Counted from the stretch's first letter, positions 8,040-17,122 are shown. The stretch is 64,000 nt of DNA from CBDBCU01 sp965203435 (GCA_965203435.1 CBDBCU010000006.1:248001-312000), one strand, 5' to 3'. Translations and numbers: made by a program. Notes: generated from the sequence alone by a model not told the origin.

Positions 8040-9128
8040 ATGCCCAGCGACGCCAAGCAGGATAAGATGGCCGCCCTGGAAATCGCCCTGGGGCGCATTG
8101 AGAAAGATCACGGCAAAGGCGCGGTAATGCGCCTGGGCGAGGAGGCCGCCCAACGGCTCAGCACCGAGGTTATTTCCACCGGTTCCCTGGCCCTGGACAT
8201 TGCCTTGGGGGCCGGCGGCATCCCCCGGGGGCGGATTACCGAGGTCTATGGCAGCGAGTCCGCCGGCAAGTCCACCCTGGCCATCCACATTATGACCGAA
8301 ACCCAGAAAAAGGGCGGCATCGCCGCCTATGTGGACGCCGAACACGCCCTTGACCCGGCCTACGCCGCCAACTGCGGCCTGGACCTGAAAGAACTGCTCA
8401 TTTCCCAGCCCGACAGCGGCGAGCAGGCCCTGGACATCACCGAGCAGCTGGTGCGGAGCGGCGCCGTGGATACCATTGTGGTGGACAGCGTGGCCGCCCT
8501 GGTGCCGCAGGCGGAAATCGAGGGGGATATGGGGGACACCCACGTCGGCCTGCAAGCCCGGCTGATGTCCCAAGCCCTGCGGAAACTCACTTCCACCATT
8601 CACCACTCCCGCGCCGCCGTAGTGTTCATCAACCAGCTGCGGGAAAAGGTCGGCGTCAGCTACGGCAGCCCGGAAGTAACCCCTGGCGGCCGGGCCTTGA
8701 AGTTCTACAGCTCGGTACGCATCGACCTGCGCCGCACCGAATCCATCAAGCAAGGCTCGGAAATTATCGGCAGCCGGGTGCGGGCCCGGGTGGTCAAAAA
8801 CAAGGTGGCCGCCCCCTTCCGGGTAACGGAGTTTGACATAATGTTCAACCAGGGCATCAGCAAGATGGGCGACTTGCTGGAGCTGGGGGTCAACGAGGGC
8901 ATCCTGAAAAAGGCCGGGGCTTTCTATTCCTACGGCGAAACCCGCCTGGGTCAGGGCCGGGAAAACTCCAAGGACTTTCTCTCCCAGCACCCGGAAATCG
9001 CCGAATCCATCGAAACCCGGGTGCGGAACAAAATCGCCGGCATCGCCGACCCGCCGCCGGCCGCCGCCGCTCCGGAATCCGCCGACGACATCCTGGCCCG
9101 CATGAACAGCCGGGCCGACTCGGAGTAA
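8040..9128 (+). CDS. recA: Recombinase RecA
   Basis: The 362-residue protein is the ATP-dependent strand-exchange recombinase and LexA co-protease. The Walker A motif is G-S-E-S-A-G-K-S-T (71-79), a variant of the usual GPESSGKTT. The Walker B region V-D-T-I-V-V-D-S-V-A-A-L, the loop MGDTHVGLQARLMSQALRKLT and the Q-L-R-E-K-V-G-V segment are intact. AAAGGAGGG lies 7 bases before the ATG. The C-terminus is Ala/Pro rich and acidic. The upstream LexA box indicates SOS control; recX follows after a 245-base repeat-filled gap. Confidence 0.97.
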   Translation: MPSDAKQDKMAALEIALGRIEKDHGKGAVMRLGEEAAQRLSTEVISTGSLALDIALGAGGIPRGRITEVYGSESAGKSTLAIHIMTETQKKGGIAAYVDAEHALDPAYAANCGLDLKELLISQPDSGEQALDITEQLVRSGAVDTIVVDSVAALVPQAEIEGDMGDTHVGLQARLMSQALRKLTSTIHHSRAAVVFINQLREKVGVSYGSPEVTPGGRALKFYSSVRIDLRRTESIKQGSEIIGSRVRARVVKNKVAAPFRVTEFDIMFNQGISKMGDLLELGVNEGILKKAGAFYSYGETRLGQGRENSKDFLSQHPEIAESIETRVRNKIAGIADPPPAAAAPESADDILARMNSRADSE

Positions 9129-9138
9129 CCGTCGGCTC

Positions 9139-9269
9139 ATTCCCTTTGCTTTCGGCGGTTTTACCGCTCATCCTGAACTTGTCGCAGGATGAAACCACCG
9201 AAAGCGGTTGCATTTCCGCTCATCCTGAACTTGTTGAAGGATGAAACCGCCGCAAGCAAAGGGAATCCC
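9139..9269. repeat. Nested palindrome with two family B copies
   Basis: Between recA and recX, the outer arms ATTCCCTTTGCTTTCGGCGG (9140-9159) and CCGCCGCAAGCAAAGGGAAT (9248-9267) are inverted copies. They enclose two direct family B repeats (CTCATCCTGAACTTGT...GGATGAAACC) at 9167 and 9218. It may act as a transcript-end or mRNA-stabilising hairpin. Confidence 0.65.
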
Positions 9270-9373
9270 TTGCCATCCCTTTAACGCCAAAGCCGGGCGG
9301 GATATGCCGGATTAAGCAAAAGTTATCCGGCCTATTCCGCCTCGCTACGATTTAATCCCGCCGGAGAGTCGCT

Positions 9374-9877
9374 ATGCCCGAATCCCTATCTGTTGCCATT
9401 CCGTCCCCGGAAAGCCAGTATCCTGAGGCCCTGAACGCCGCCCTGCGTCTGCTCAGCTACCGGCCGCGCAGCGTGGCCGAAGTGCGCCGCCGCCTGGCCC
9501 GCAAATGGCCGCCGCCGGTCATTGACCGGGTAATCCAGTTCCTGCAAGAGCATAACTACCTGGATGACGCCGCCTTTGCCCAACTCTGGCGGCGCGGCCG
9601 GGAACAGCGCAAACCCCGCGGCCAGCGCGCCCTGCGGCAGGAACTGCGCCAGTTGGGGGTAGCTCGGGAAGTTATCGAGGAGGCGTTAGAGGATTTTGAC
9701 GCCCCGGCCAATGCCCATAAAGCCGGCCAGAAATTGGCGGCGCGGCTGGCCGCCCAAGGCGTTGCCGAGGAAGTATTCCGCCGCAAAGTGAGCGCCCACC
9801 TGCAACGGCGCGGCTTCGACTATGCGGTAATCGCCGCCACGGTCCGCCAACTGTGGGCGGAACAGGCCGGGGATTAG
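9374..9877 (+). CDS. recX: Regulatory protein RecX
   Basis: This 167-residue, strongly basic helical protein modulates RecA filament assembly. It shows the repeated three-helix RecX units: L-L-S-Y-R-P-R-S-V-A-E-V-R-R-R-L near residue 27, then L-D-D-A-A-F-A-Q-L-W, then R-Q-E-L-R-Q-L-G-V near residue 95. GGAG lies 7 bases before the ATG. Position directly downstream of recA supports the call. Its stop overlaps the stop of the convergent gene at 9874. Confidence 0.9.
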   Translation: MPESLSVAIPSPESQYPEALNAALRLLSYRPRSVAEVRRRLARKWPPPVIDRVIQFLQEHNYLDDAAFAQLWRRGREQRKPRGQRALRQELRQLGVAREVIEEALEDFDAPANAHKAGQKLAARLAAQGVAEEVFRRKVSAHLQRRGFDYAVIAATVRQLWAEQAGD

Positions 9878-10410
9878 CGCCGCAGCCGCTGCCAGGCCAG
9901 GTAGCAGCCGGCCGCTACAAAAAAGATGTCCCAGATGCCAAAGGGATAAGGGCTGAAAAACTGTTTGGCTAGGAAAGCCACCAGCACCACGCCGGCGGCA
10001 ATCATCGCCAACAGGGCGTCCCGTTTGCGGTTCAGCACCCGGCTGATGGCCTCGCCGACCCCGTAGCCGAAAGCTATTGCCAACAGTGCGGATACCGAGC
10101 CCAATCCCCCGATGGACACCAGCGCACGATCCAGGACGACCCACAAAACTACCCCGCCGACCGTCAGCAAAAGGGCCGCGGCGATGGCTTTGAGGTAGTG
10201 CGGCGGCCGCACATCATAGGTAGGCATCGGCTGGGCCTTGCCGCACTCCCGGCAGCGGATGCCCACCGGTGCCTGCACCAAGCAGCTGGTGCAGATATTC
10301 TTGCCGCAGCGGCTGCACGAAAGGCCGGTTTCCGCCTCCGGATGCCAGTAACAGGTGGCCGCCGTATCCCGGGACGAGGCTCCGGCCGATTCCGGCTGTT
10401 CCATAGCCAT
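9874..10410 (-). CDS. Zinc-finger membrane protein
   Basis: The 178-residue protein begins with a B-box-like zinc-binding segment (C20-x-H23 followed by C-S-R-C-G-K-N-I-C-x-x-C and C-R-E-C, roughly residues 20-57). Four hydrophobic membrane segments follow (about 70-92, 96-118, 128-148, 155-175). The start has AAAGGA 5 bases upstream. Proteins with this architecture sit in the membrane with a cytoplasmic zinc finger; their function is mostly unknown. It converges on recX with a 4-base stop overlap. Confidence 0.75.
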   Translation of the reverse strand: MAMEQPESAGASSRDTAATCYWHPEAETGLSCSRCGKNICTSCLVQAPVGIRCRECGKAQPMPTYDVRPPHYLKAIAAALLLTVGGVVLWVVLDRALVSIGGLGSVSALLAIAFGYGVGEAISRVLNRKRDALLAMIAAGVVLVAFLAKQFFSPYPFGIWDIFFVAAGCYLAWQRLRR

Positions 10411-10433
10411 TATTTCCTTTCTCCCCGTTTTCG

Positions 10434-11195
10434 TTAAGAACCCCCGGGCACCCGCGCTACCCAGTCGCCCCGGTCATCCACATCCCGGTCGCGGAAAAGC
10501 CGGTTAAACAGCACCTTGCGCCGCGGCAATTCCTCGGGAAAGGTCGCCGAGTTGGACAAAAGCCGTTTCCCTACCACCACCGCCAGGATGGCCAAGCTAT
10601 ACCAGCTTACCACAAAAGGGCTGGCGGCGGATAATGCCGGCGTCCCGGCGGCCGCCATCCCACTTATAGCGCCAAACATAGCCGGCCAGCCGGCGGTCAA
10701 AATCGGAAGGGGTAGCAGGGCCAGCAGCGGCAGGGCGGCCAAGGCAATCAATACCCACACCCCGGAACTGCGGGTCAGCCGCCAACCGGCCAGATACAGC
10801 AGCAGGGCCAGGGCAAACAGGACCGGAACCAGGGAAAACAGCATCCCGCAGACCACCAGAATCCCCCGCCCGCCTTGCCCGCGCAGAAAGACCGACCAGT
10901 TGTTGCCGGCCAGGGCCAGCAGCGGCGCGGCCAGCAGCAGCGGCCATGGCGTCCCCGGCGGCAGCAGGGAAAAGGCCAAAACCGTCGGCGACACCCCCTT
11001 AAAGCAGAAGTCAAAGACCAGGGCCGGTATCAACCCTTTCTTGCCGGCCTGCCGCAGCAGGTTGGATCCGCCCAGATTGCCGCTGCCGTATTGCCGCAGG
11101 TCAATGCCCTTGACCAACCGGGCCAGTAGGTAAGCGGTAGGGGCCGCCCCAATGAAATAGGAATAGAGGTAGAGAATCGCCAGTTCCGGGAACAT
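10434..11195 (-). CDS. plsY: Glycerol-3-phosphate acyltransferase PlsY
   Basis: PlsY transfers the acyl group of acyl-phosphate to glycerol 3-phosphate, the first membrane step of phospholipid synthesis. The start is ATG 11195, 13 bases after the previous stop; a longer frame from 11306 overlaps that gene. The 253-residue product has multiple membrane segments and the PlsY motifs G-S-G-N-L-G-G-S-N-L-L-R (near 36) and N-N-W-S-V-F-L-R-G-Q-G-G-R-G (near 100). The usual Gly-His before the second motif is Asn-Asn and GGKG is GGRG, so it is a divergent member. Upstream PHP and ymdB genes are co-directional. Confidence 0.8.
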   Translation of the reverse strand: MFPELAILYLYSYFIGAAPTAYLLARLVKGIDLRQYGSGNLGGSNLLRQAGKKGLIPALVFDFCFKGVSPTVLAFSLLPPGTPWPLLLAAPLLALAGNNWSVFLRGQGGRGILVVCGMLFSLVPVLFALALLLYLAGWRLTRSSGVWVLIALAALPLLALLPLPILTAGWPAMFGAISGMAAAGTPALSAASPFVVSWYSLAILAVVVGKRLLSNSATFPEELPRRKVLFNRLFRDRDVDDRGDWVARVPGGS

Positions 11196-11208
11196 TGCCG
11201 CGCCGCCG

Positions 11209-12075
11209 CTAACCGGCCCGGGCCGCCGCCAGTTGGGCGGCCAATTCCGCCAGCCGCTCCACCGATTCCATCGGCGGCCCGTCGGTGCCGGGCAGACATT
11301 CGCCACGATTGCCCAAGGCGTGATAATCGCTGCCGCCGCAGGGGATCAAATCCTGCCGCCGGGCAATTTCCCGCAAATGGGCTACCTGTTCCGGCCGATA
11401 TTCGGCGTAATGCACTTCCATTCCGGCCAGACCCTCGGCTTTCAGCTCGGCAATGCGGGCTTCCAAATGTTCCGGGCCGGCCAGGGTGTAGGGATGGGCC
11501 AGCACCGCCGGCGCGCCCACTTTAGCCAGCATTTGCACCGCCTGCTCCGCCGACATCTTGCGCCGATCCACATAGGCCAAGCCGCCGTTGCCCAGGTATT
11601 CGGCAAAGGCTTCTTTCGGCTCCTGGAAATGCCCTTGTTCCACCAGAGCCAAGGCAATGTGCGGCCGGCCTACCGCCCCGTCTCCGGCGATTTCCTTCAC
11701 CCGTTCCCACGCTACCGGCAGCCCCAACTCGCCCAGCCGTTCCACCATCGCCCGGCCCCGTTCCAAGCGCCCCCTGCGGAAATGGCGCAGGATGTCCTGA
11801 AACTCCGCGTCCCCATATTGCAGGTAATAGCCCAGGATGTGGATTTCCTCCGCCGGGTCATCGCTATCCGCGCTCAGCTCAATGGCCGGAATCAGCTGCA
11901 AATCGGGATGGGCGGCTACCGCTTGGTACGCCTCGGCCAATCCCTCGGTAGTGTCATGGTCGGAAATGGCCGCCACCTTTACCCCCCGCGCCGCCAGCAG
12001 GTTCACCAGTTCGGTGGGGGAAAGGCGGCCGTCAGAGGCTTGGGTGTGCAGGTGCAGGTCAACGATGGATGCCAT
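11209..12075 (-). CDS. PHP-domain metal-dependent phosphoesterase
   Basis: The 288-residue protein carries the PHP fold used by RNase AM/YciV-type and histidinol-phosphatase-like enzymes. Metal ligands are visible in D-L-H-L-H-T (residue 6 on), S-D-H-D-T (about 39), A-H-P-Y-T and G-G-S-D-Y-H-A near the C-terminus. Start ATG 12075 is chosen because GGGGAG lies 9 bases upstream and it follows the ymdB stop by one base. By similarity it could act as a 5'-3' exonuclease on short RNA or as a 3',5'-nucleotide bisphosphatase. Confidence 0.85.
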   Translation of the reverse strand: MASIVDLHLHTQASDGRLSPTELVNLLAARGVKVAAISDHDTTEGLAEAYQAVAAHPDLQLIPAIELSADSDDPAEEIHILGYYLQYGDAEFQDILRHFRRGRLERGRAMVERLGELGLPVAWERVKEIAGDGAVGRPHIALALVEQGHFQEPKEAFAEYLGNGGLAYVDRRKMSAEQAVQMLAKVGAPAVLAHPYTLAGPEHLEARIAELKAEGLAGMEVHYAEYRPEQVAHLREIARRQDLIPCGGSDYHALGNRGECLPGTDGPPMESVERLAELAAQLAAARAG

Positions 12076-12076
12076 A

Positions 12077-12847
12077 TTATTCGACTCCCCGGTCAATGCG
12101 TTGAATGGCTAAGGCTTTGCCGGTCTCCGGGTCTATTTCCAGCAGGGCGGCGTTGAGCAAAACCGGCCCGGCGGCTACCGGCGCCCGCTGCGGTATTCCG
12201 GTCAGAAAGCGGTCAATGACCGCGTTGGCATCGCTGCCGATAACCGAATTGACCGGCCCGGTCATCCCTACATCGGTCAGATAGGCGGTGCCTTTGGGCA
12301 GAATGCGGGCATCCACCGTGCCGACATGGGTATGGGTGCCGACAACCGCGCTGACCCGCCCGTCCAGATACCAGCCCAAACTCTGCTTTTCCGAAGTGGC
12401 CTCGGCGTGAAAATCCACGATGATTATCCGCGGCCCGCCCTCCGCTTCCGCCGCAGCCAGGATTTGACTGGCGGCGCGAAAGGGACAGTCCAGAGCCGGC
12501 ATAAAAAGCCGCCCCATCAGGTTCAGTACCATCACCCCATCCTGAATCAGATAGCCCCGGCCCGGGGCCGCCGGATAGTTGGCCGGCCGCAGCAAAGGCA
12601 GCCCTTCGTCCAGTTGGGGGATGATTTCCTTCTGATCCCAGATGTGATTGCCGGAAGTGAGGATGTCCACGCCGCTGTGCAGCAGTTCCTCGGCGGTGTC
12701 CGGGGTAAGGCCATAGCCGCCGGCGGCGTTTTCCCCGTTGGCGATTACCAGATCCAGAGCCAACTCCTGGCGCAACTCGGGTACCAGGCGGCGCACCGCC
12801 CGGCGGCCCGGCTGACCTACCACATCGCCAATCATCAAAATACGCAA
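12077..12847 (-). CDS. ymdB: YmdB-family metallophosphoesterase
   Basis: This 256-residue calcineurin-like phosphoesterase belongs to the TIGR00282/YmdB family, whose Bacillus member hydrolyses 2',3'-cyclic nucleotides and whose gene commonly neighbours rny. Metal-binding motifs M-I-G-D-V-V-G, N-G-E-N-A-A-G-G, S-G-N-H-I-W-D, V-D-F-H-A-E-A-T-S-E-K and G-T-H-T-H-V are all present. It lies downstream of rny in the same direction and is followed immediately by the PHP and plsY genes. Confidence 0.93.
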   Translation of the reverse strand: MRILMIGDVVGQPGRRAVRRLVPELRQELALDLVIANGENAAGGYGLTPDTAEELLHSGVDILTSGNHIWDQKEIIPQLDEGLPLLRPANYPAAPGRGYLIQDGVMVLNLMGRLFMPALDCPFRAASQILAAAEAEGGPRIIIVDFHAEATSEKQSLGWYLDGRVSAVVGTHTHVGTVDARILPKGTAYLTDVGMTGPVNSVIGSDANAVIDRFLTGIPQRAPVAAGPVLLNAALLEIDPETGKALAIQRIDRGVE

Positions 12848-12900
12848 AAGCGGTTTCCTTTCCCAGCCGGATTTCCCGGGGTGTTCTGTTGCCGCTTATT

Positions 12901-13152
12901 CATCCTTCAACCCGTTCAGGATGAGCGGATTTATGCCCTTCGGTTGCGGGCTATCCACCCTTCAACCGGTTCAGGATGAGCGGACTTATGCCCTTCGATT
13001 GTGGGCGATTCGTCCTTCAACAAGTTCAGGCTGAGCGGACTTATGCCCTTCCGCTGCGGGCGGTTCATCCTTCGACCCGTTCAGGATGAGCGGACTTATG
13101 CCCTTCGGTTGCGTCCTATCCGTCCTTCAACAAGTTCAGGATGAGCGGAATT
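12901..13152. repeat. 55-bp tandem repeat array (family B unit)
   Basis: Units begin at 12901, 12956, 13011, 13066 and 13121, an exact 55-base period over about 4.6 copies. Each starts with a family B half (CATCCTTCAACCCGTTCAGG, then ATGAGCGGA) and continues with TTATGCCCTTCGGTTGCGG-type sequence. Units differ by several substitutions. The array occupies most of the 415-base gap between ymdB and rny. Confidence 0.9.
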
Positions 13153-13189
13153 ATACCGCCGGATTGCCCGGCATTGTGGGCCGGTTAAA

Positions 13190-13228
13190 GAAATAAGCCC
13201 CAGCCCCGGGGTAGCCGGCACCGGGGCC
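13190..13228 (-). terminator. Possible rny transcript terminator
   Basis: GCCCCGG (13227-13221 on the minus strand) can pair with CCGGGGC (13209-13203), followed by a T-containing stretch TTATTTCTTT. It lies just downstream of the rny stop. The U-tract is interrupted, so intrinsic termination is uncertain. Confidence 0.35.
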
Positions 13229-13262
13229 TATCCCTTAAAGTGGCAAAACCGGCTAATCCCCG

Positions 13263-14801
13263 CTACCGGGCAATTTCCACATTGCGGGTTTCCCGGATGA
13301 CCGTTACCTTGATTTGCCCGGGAAACACCAGATCCTCCTCGACCTTGCGGGCAATGTCCCGGGCCAGGGCGGCGGAGCCGACATCATCCACATCCGCCGG
13401 CTTGACCATCACCCGCACTTCCCGGCCGGCTTGAATGGCAAAGGCCCGTTCCACCCCGCCAAAGCCGATGGCCGTATCCTCCAGTTCCCGCAGCCGTTTC
13501 ACATACTGATCCAGGGACTCCTTGCGCGCCCCGGGCCGGGCCGCGCTGATGGCGTCGGCGCTGGCGACAATAAACGACTCGATGGTCGAATGTTCATCGT
13601 CGTGATGTTCCAGGATGGACAGGTAGGAATTATGGTTGATGCCGTACCTTTTCGCCAGTTCGGCGCCGATTTCGGCGTGCGGCCCCTGCACTTCGTGGGT
13701 CAGCGCCTTGCCCACATCGTGGAGCAGGCCGCCGATTTTCGCCACTTGCACATTGGCCCCCACCTCGGCGGCCAGCATTCCGGACAGCAGGCACACCTCA
13801 ATGGAATGTTTCAGCACATTCTCTCCGTAGCTGTAGCGGTACTTCAGCTGGCCCATCAGCCGAATCAGCTCGGCGTCAATGCCGCTGATGCCCACATCAA
13901 AGGTAGCCTGTTCGCCGGACTTCCAGATGGTCTGCTCAATATCCGACTGAGCCCGCTTGACCATATCCTCGATGCGGGCCGGCTGAATGCGGCCATCGCC
14001 GACCAGCCGTTCCAGGGCCAGCCGGGCCACTTCCCGCCGCACCGGGTCAAAGCAGGACAAAGTTACGATTTCCGGAGTGTCGTCAATGACGATTTCCACG
14101 CCGGTCATCGCTTCCAGGGCGCGAATGTTCCGTCCTTCGCGGCCAATGAGACGACCTTTCATCTCATCGTTGGGCAGGGATACTACCGAAGTGGTGGTTT
14201 CGGAAACCACATCGGTAGCCAGACGGTTGATTGCCAGGGTAATGATGCGGCGGGCATTCTCCTCGGCGGTCAGCTTGTATTCCCGCTCCAAGTCATAGGT
14301 GCGGCGGGAAAGCTCATGCCGAGCCTGCTCCTCGCCCTCCTTGATGACCAGGTCCCGGGCTTCCTGCACTGACAGACCGGCGGCAGTTTCCAGGGCTTTG
14401 ACCTGCTGCTGTTTCAGCGCCCGGGCCTCCTCCCGGGCCTGTTCCACCGCCGACTCTTTATCGGCCAGGCTGGCGCGCTCCTGATCCAAAGCCTCGCTCT
14501 TGCGCTCCAGCTGCTCCTCCCGTTGCAGATAGCGGCGTTCCAGCCGCGTCAATTCCTGCCGCTGTTCCTTAATCTCGTTTTCGCCGGTGGTACGCAGCTT
14601 CAGAACCTCTTCCTGCGTCGCCAGGAGGATTTTCCGCTTTTCCTCCTCCGCCTGGGACACTACGGAATGGGCTTCCTCTTTAGCGTTCTCTACCCGCTTG
14701 CCGTCAACCCGGGAGCGATACAGCAGCCAGCCGGCCGCCGCCGCCCCCGCTATCCCTGCGACCGCCAGGACGGACAGGAATCCAATCAGGACCATCTCCA
14801 T
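13263..14801 (-). CDS. rny: Ribonuclease Y
   Basis: RNase Y is the membrane-anchored endoribonuclease that starts mRNA decay in many bacteria lacking RNase E. This 512-residue copy has an N-terminal membrane helix (5-27), a long coiled coil (30-190), a KH domain with G-R-E-G-R-N (220-225) and an HD domain with L-L-H361-D362-V-G-K. Length is typical of the family. AAGGTG lies 5 bases before the ATG, and a strong promoter is upstream. ymdB, PHP and plsY follow on the same strand after a 415-base tandem-repeat region. Confidence 0.97.
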   Translation of the reverse strand: MEMVLIGFLSVLAVAGIAGAAAAGWLLYRSRVDGKRVENAKEEAHSVVSQAEEEKRKILLATQEEVLKLRTTGENEIKEQRQELTRLERRYLQREEQLERKSEALDQERASLADKESAVEQAREEARALKQQQVKALETAAGLSVQEARDLVIKEGEEQARHELSRRTYDLEREYKLTAEENARRIITLAINRLATDVVSETTTSVVSLPNDEMKGRLIGREGRNIRALEAMTGVEIVIDDTPEIVTLSCFDPVRREVARLALERLVGDGRIQPARIEDMVKRAQSDIEQTIWKSGEQATFDVGISGIDAELIRLMGQLKYRYSYGENVLKHSIEVCLLSGMLAAEVGANVQVAKIGGLLHDVGKALTHEVQGPHAEIGAELAKRYGINHNSYLSILEHHDDEHSTIESFIVASADAISAARPGARKESLDQYVKRLRELEDTAIGFGGVERAFAIQAGREVRVMVKPADVDDVGSAALARDIARKVEEDLVFPGQIKVTVIRETRNVEIAR

Positions 14802-14868
14802 AGAGACACCTTTTCCTTATCCGTCTGGGGTACTTGCCTAAGGGATTTTATCCCTTATACAAACTAAT

Positions 14869-14897
14869 ATCTTATCCAACCTTGCCGGCTTTGTCAA
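14869..14897 (-). promoter_or_regulatory. rny promoter
   Basis: On the minus strand TTGACA (14897-14892) and TAAGAT (14874-14869) are separated by 17 bases. The leader contains an AAGGGATAAAATCCCTT hairpin near 14841-14857. Confidence 0.7.
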
Positions 14898-14925
14898 GGC
14901 AAAACGAATCCGCCGTCCCGCCTTT

Positions 14926-15642
14926 TTAAGGCAGTCCCTCCCATACCGCCAGGGCCAGGGTTACGCCGCCGGCAATGAACAGGGCGGCGGCCCACAGCAA
15001 ATCCATATTCAGCCAGCCCCGCCGCAGAAAGGCCAGGCCCACTTTCTTATAGACCACTCCGGCCACGACCAGCATTATCGCCAGCATCGCCGCCGTATGC
15101 ACCGCCAAGCCGATGCCCCAAGCCGCCGCGGTATCGGTAACATCCAGATAGCCGGCGTGGTGGCTCAGGTCGGCCCCGACCCCATTGCCGGCTTGCTCCA
15201 GGTTCAGGATGATGGGGGCCAGCATCAGCCCGGCCCCGTGGGAAGTTGCCATCAGGAAAGACCAGAGGATTAAATCCCGGCCGTTGACCCGCATCCCGAC
15301 CCAGCGGGGATGGCGGTAGTAGCGGATTAGCTTGTAAGCCCCGAACAGGAGCAGGGCCGCCCCGGCGGCGATCCGCACCCAGCCCAAGGGGATAAAGGAA
15401 CCCAGCACGGCCAAAGCCACCGCCACTACCGCCAGGGAAGCAGCGTGGCCGAGGGCAATGAACAGCAGGGCCTTGACGATGGCCCGGCCGCTTTCCTGCT
15501 GCAAGCCCAGGGCAACGGCAAAGAGCCAGCCCATCCCCGGATTGACGCCATGAAAAGCGCCCAGGGCCGCCAGGCCCAGCAAGGGGCCCAGCGACGCCAG
15601 GGCGGCCGGTTCGGCATGAGCCGCCAGGGCCAGCAGCAGCAT
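14926..15642 (-). CDS. Multi-pass membrane protein, possible metal transporter
   Basis: The 238-residue protein has about six membrane helices. Conserved-looking polar motifs inside them are F-H-G-V-N-P-G-M-G-W (residue 30 on), A-L-G-H-A-A-S (near 64) and T-S-H-G-A-G-L-M-L (near 135), reminiscent of the His-containing helices of NiCoT/HupE or UreH-type metal transporters. It starts 16 bases after the SBP56 gene stop and is probably in the same transcript. The transported ion is not readable; a TauE/SafE-like exporter is an alternative. Confidence 0.55.
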   Translation of the reverse strand: MLLLALAAHAEPAALASLGPLLGLAALGAFHGVNPGMGWLFAVALGLQQESGRAIVKALLFIALGHAASLAVVAVALAVLGSFIPLGWVRIAAGAALLLFGAYKLIRYYRHPRWVGMRVNGRDLILWSFLMATSHGAGLMLAPIILNLEQAGNGVGADLSHHAGYLDVTDTAAAWGIGLAVHTAAMLAIMLVVAGVVYKKVGLAFLRRGWLNMDLLWAAALFIAGGVTLALAVWEGLP

Positions 15643-15657
15643 CCGGCCGACCGTCGG

Positions 15658-17037
15658 CTAGGGGTAGCAGAAAGAGTCGGAGGAGGCGTCGCCGCCCTCC
15701 AACCGCACCTGATGCGCCCGGCCCTCGCCGAAGTCCACGAAAAAGTCCTCGTCCAGACTCATCCCCCCGTTGGGCTCGACATTGATCTTGGTCATCCACC
15801 CGGTAATGCCCGGATAGAAAATGTCGTCCCAGGAGCTGTAGAGGGAGTTGGTGGGATAGACCCGGCGCCCGTCCCGGCTGATTTCCACCATCTGCGGCGC
15901 CCCCACCAGCGGCCCGGATTTGGGATGCGCCGCCTTGCGGACAATGCCGCCCAACTGCACCACCCCGGTCAGCGTCGCGTTAAAGGGGTCGGAAACATCA
16001 TACTGCCGCAGTTCCCCGGTACCCCAACAGGATACATACAGGAACCGGTCATCCAGAGACAAATCCAAATCGGTAATCAGCGGCGGCACCGCCCCCAAGG
16101 GTTTCAGGGCATCCGGCAGCAATTCCGGATCGGCCGGTTCCGCCGGCACCTCGATAATCTTGGTAACGGCCCACTTGCCATCCTGCTGATACCAGGTCCA
16201 GACCGAGGCCGACAGGTTGGTGGCATTGACCACTACGCCGACGAACCCGTAGGACTTGGTCGGGTTATGGGCCGGGCGCAGTTCCAGCACCATCTGATTC
16301 TCCTTGCCCAGATCCACCTCCTGCAAGTGGCGGCGGCGGCGCAAGTCCCAGAAATGCACCTTATGGCCGTAGTTGCCGTTGACGATATGCTCCAGGGACG
16401 GGCCGTTCTCGAACATATCCGGCGAACCCCATTCGCTGGTAACGGCCACATCCAGCCCCATGTGCCACCAGAAATCGTAGGCCATGGTCTGCGGCCCCCG
16501 ATCCAGTTCCCAACGCCCCAGCGGCTCAAAGGTGTTGTGGTCAATCCGCAAAATGCCGCCGGGCAGCCCCCCGTCGGCGGCGCCGATGCCGTTCAGATAG
16601 ATGGCATCCGGGCCGCAGTGGACGGTGTGCAGGCGGCTGTAGCCGGTGCGCGCCGCAATCACATCGGCCTCGATGGTCTTGACCAGCTGCGGGCTGTAGG
16701 GATCCGGCTTGGTGTCCAGGATATAGAGGCGGGAAGTCCGCAGGGCCGGCACCACCAGAAAGCGCCGTTCCAGATGGGGATGGGGGGCGTAGGGGCAGAG
16801 GGCGGCGCTGCACGCGTTCCAACCGAAGTGATGCAGCTCGTCGCCCACATTGGGCATCGGCAGGCTGTTGACAATGCTGCCGTACTTGGCCGAGGACGGA
16901 TCCAGATCCACCACGGACATGGCATCCGGCTGGCCGTTGGTGTTCAGCACCGCCACATAGCCCAGCCGTTCCGGGGGCGCTTCCTGGGCCAGGCGGGGCG
17001 ACGGGTAAAAAGTAGGGTCGGGAGTAAGCAGGGCCAT
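15658..17037 (-). CDS. Selenium-binding protein SBP56 / methanethiol oxidase family
   Basis: The 459-residue protein matches the SBP56 family along its length (H-H-F-G-W-N-A-C-S near 70, H-T-V-H-C-G-P-D near 138, A-Y-D-F-W-W-H near 208, S-E-W-G-S-P near 222, and H-P-K-S-G-P). Family members form a beta-propeller with a His-coordinated copper; bacterial and human homologues oxidise methanethiol to formaldehyde, H2S and H2O2. The protein does not contain selenocysteine. AGGAG lies 7 bases before the ATG. A marine sulfur-cycling role is plausible but inferred only from the family. Confidence 0.88.
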   Translation of the reverse strand: MALLTPDPTFYPSPRLAQEAPPERLGYVAVLNTNGQPDAMSVVDLDPSSAKYGSIVNSLPMPNVGDELHHFGWNACSAALCPYAPHPHLERRFLVVPALRTSRLYILDTKPDPYSPQLVKTIEADVIAARTGYSRLHTVHCGPDAIYLNGIGAADGGLPGGILRIDHNTFEPLGRWELDRGPQTMAYDFWWHMGLDVAVTSEWGSPDMFENGPSLEHIVNGNYGHKVHFWDLRRRRHLQEVDLGKENQMVLELRPAHNPTKSYGFVGVVVNATNLSASVWTWYQQDGKWAVTKIIEVPAEPADPELLPDALKPLGAVPPLITDLDLSLDDRFLYVSCWGTGELRQYDVSDPFNATLTGVVQLGGIVRKAAHPKSGPLVGAPQMVEISRDGRRVYPTNSLYSSWDDIFYPGITGWMTKINVEPNGGMSLDEDFFVDFGEGRAHQVRLEGGDASSDSFCYP

Positions 17038-17094
17038 CAGGCAACTCCTTTGTTTCGGTATAAGTTCCGGCTATCGGGACGATAAGCCTTGCTG

Positions 17095-17122
17095 ATTATA
17101 ACAGGTTTCCGCCGGGCGGCAA
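17095..17122 (-). promoter_or_regulatory. Promoter of the SBP56 gene
   Basis: On the minus strand TTGCCG (17122-17117) and TATAAT (17100-17095) are 16 bases apart. The ~50-base leader includes a hairpin GGC(T)TATCG-TCC-CGATAGCC. Confidence 0.6.

Noticed and set aside
12901..13152. CRISPR array
   Set aside because: The 55-bp units repeat along their whole length without unique spacers, and no cas gene is present.
15445..17085. 546-codon + strand frame opposite the SBP56 gene
   Set aside because: The minus strand carries a full conserved family here, so the long antisense frame is a composition effect.
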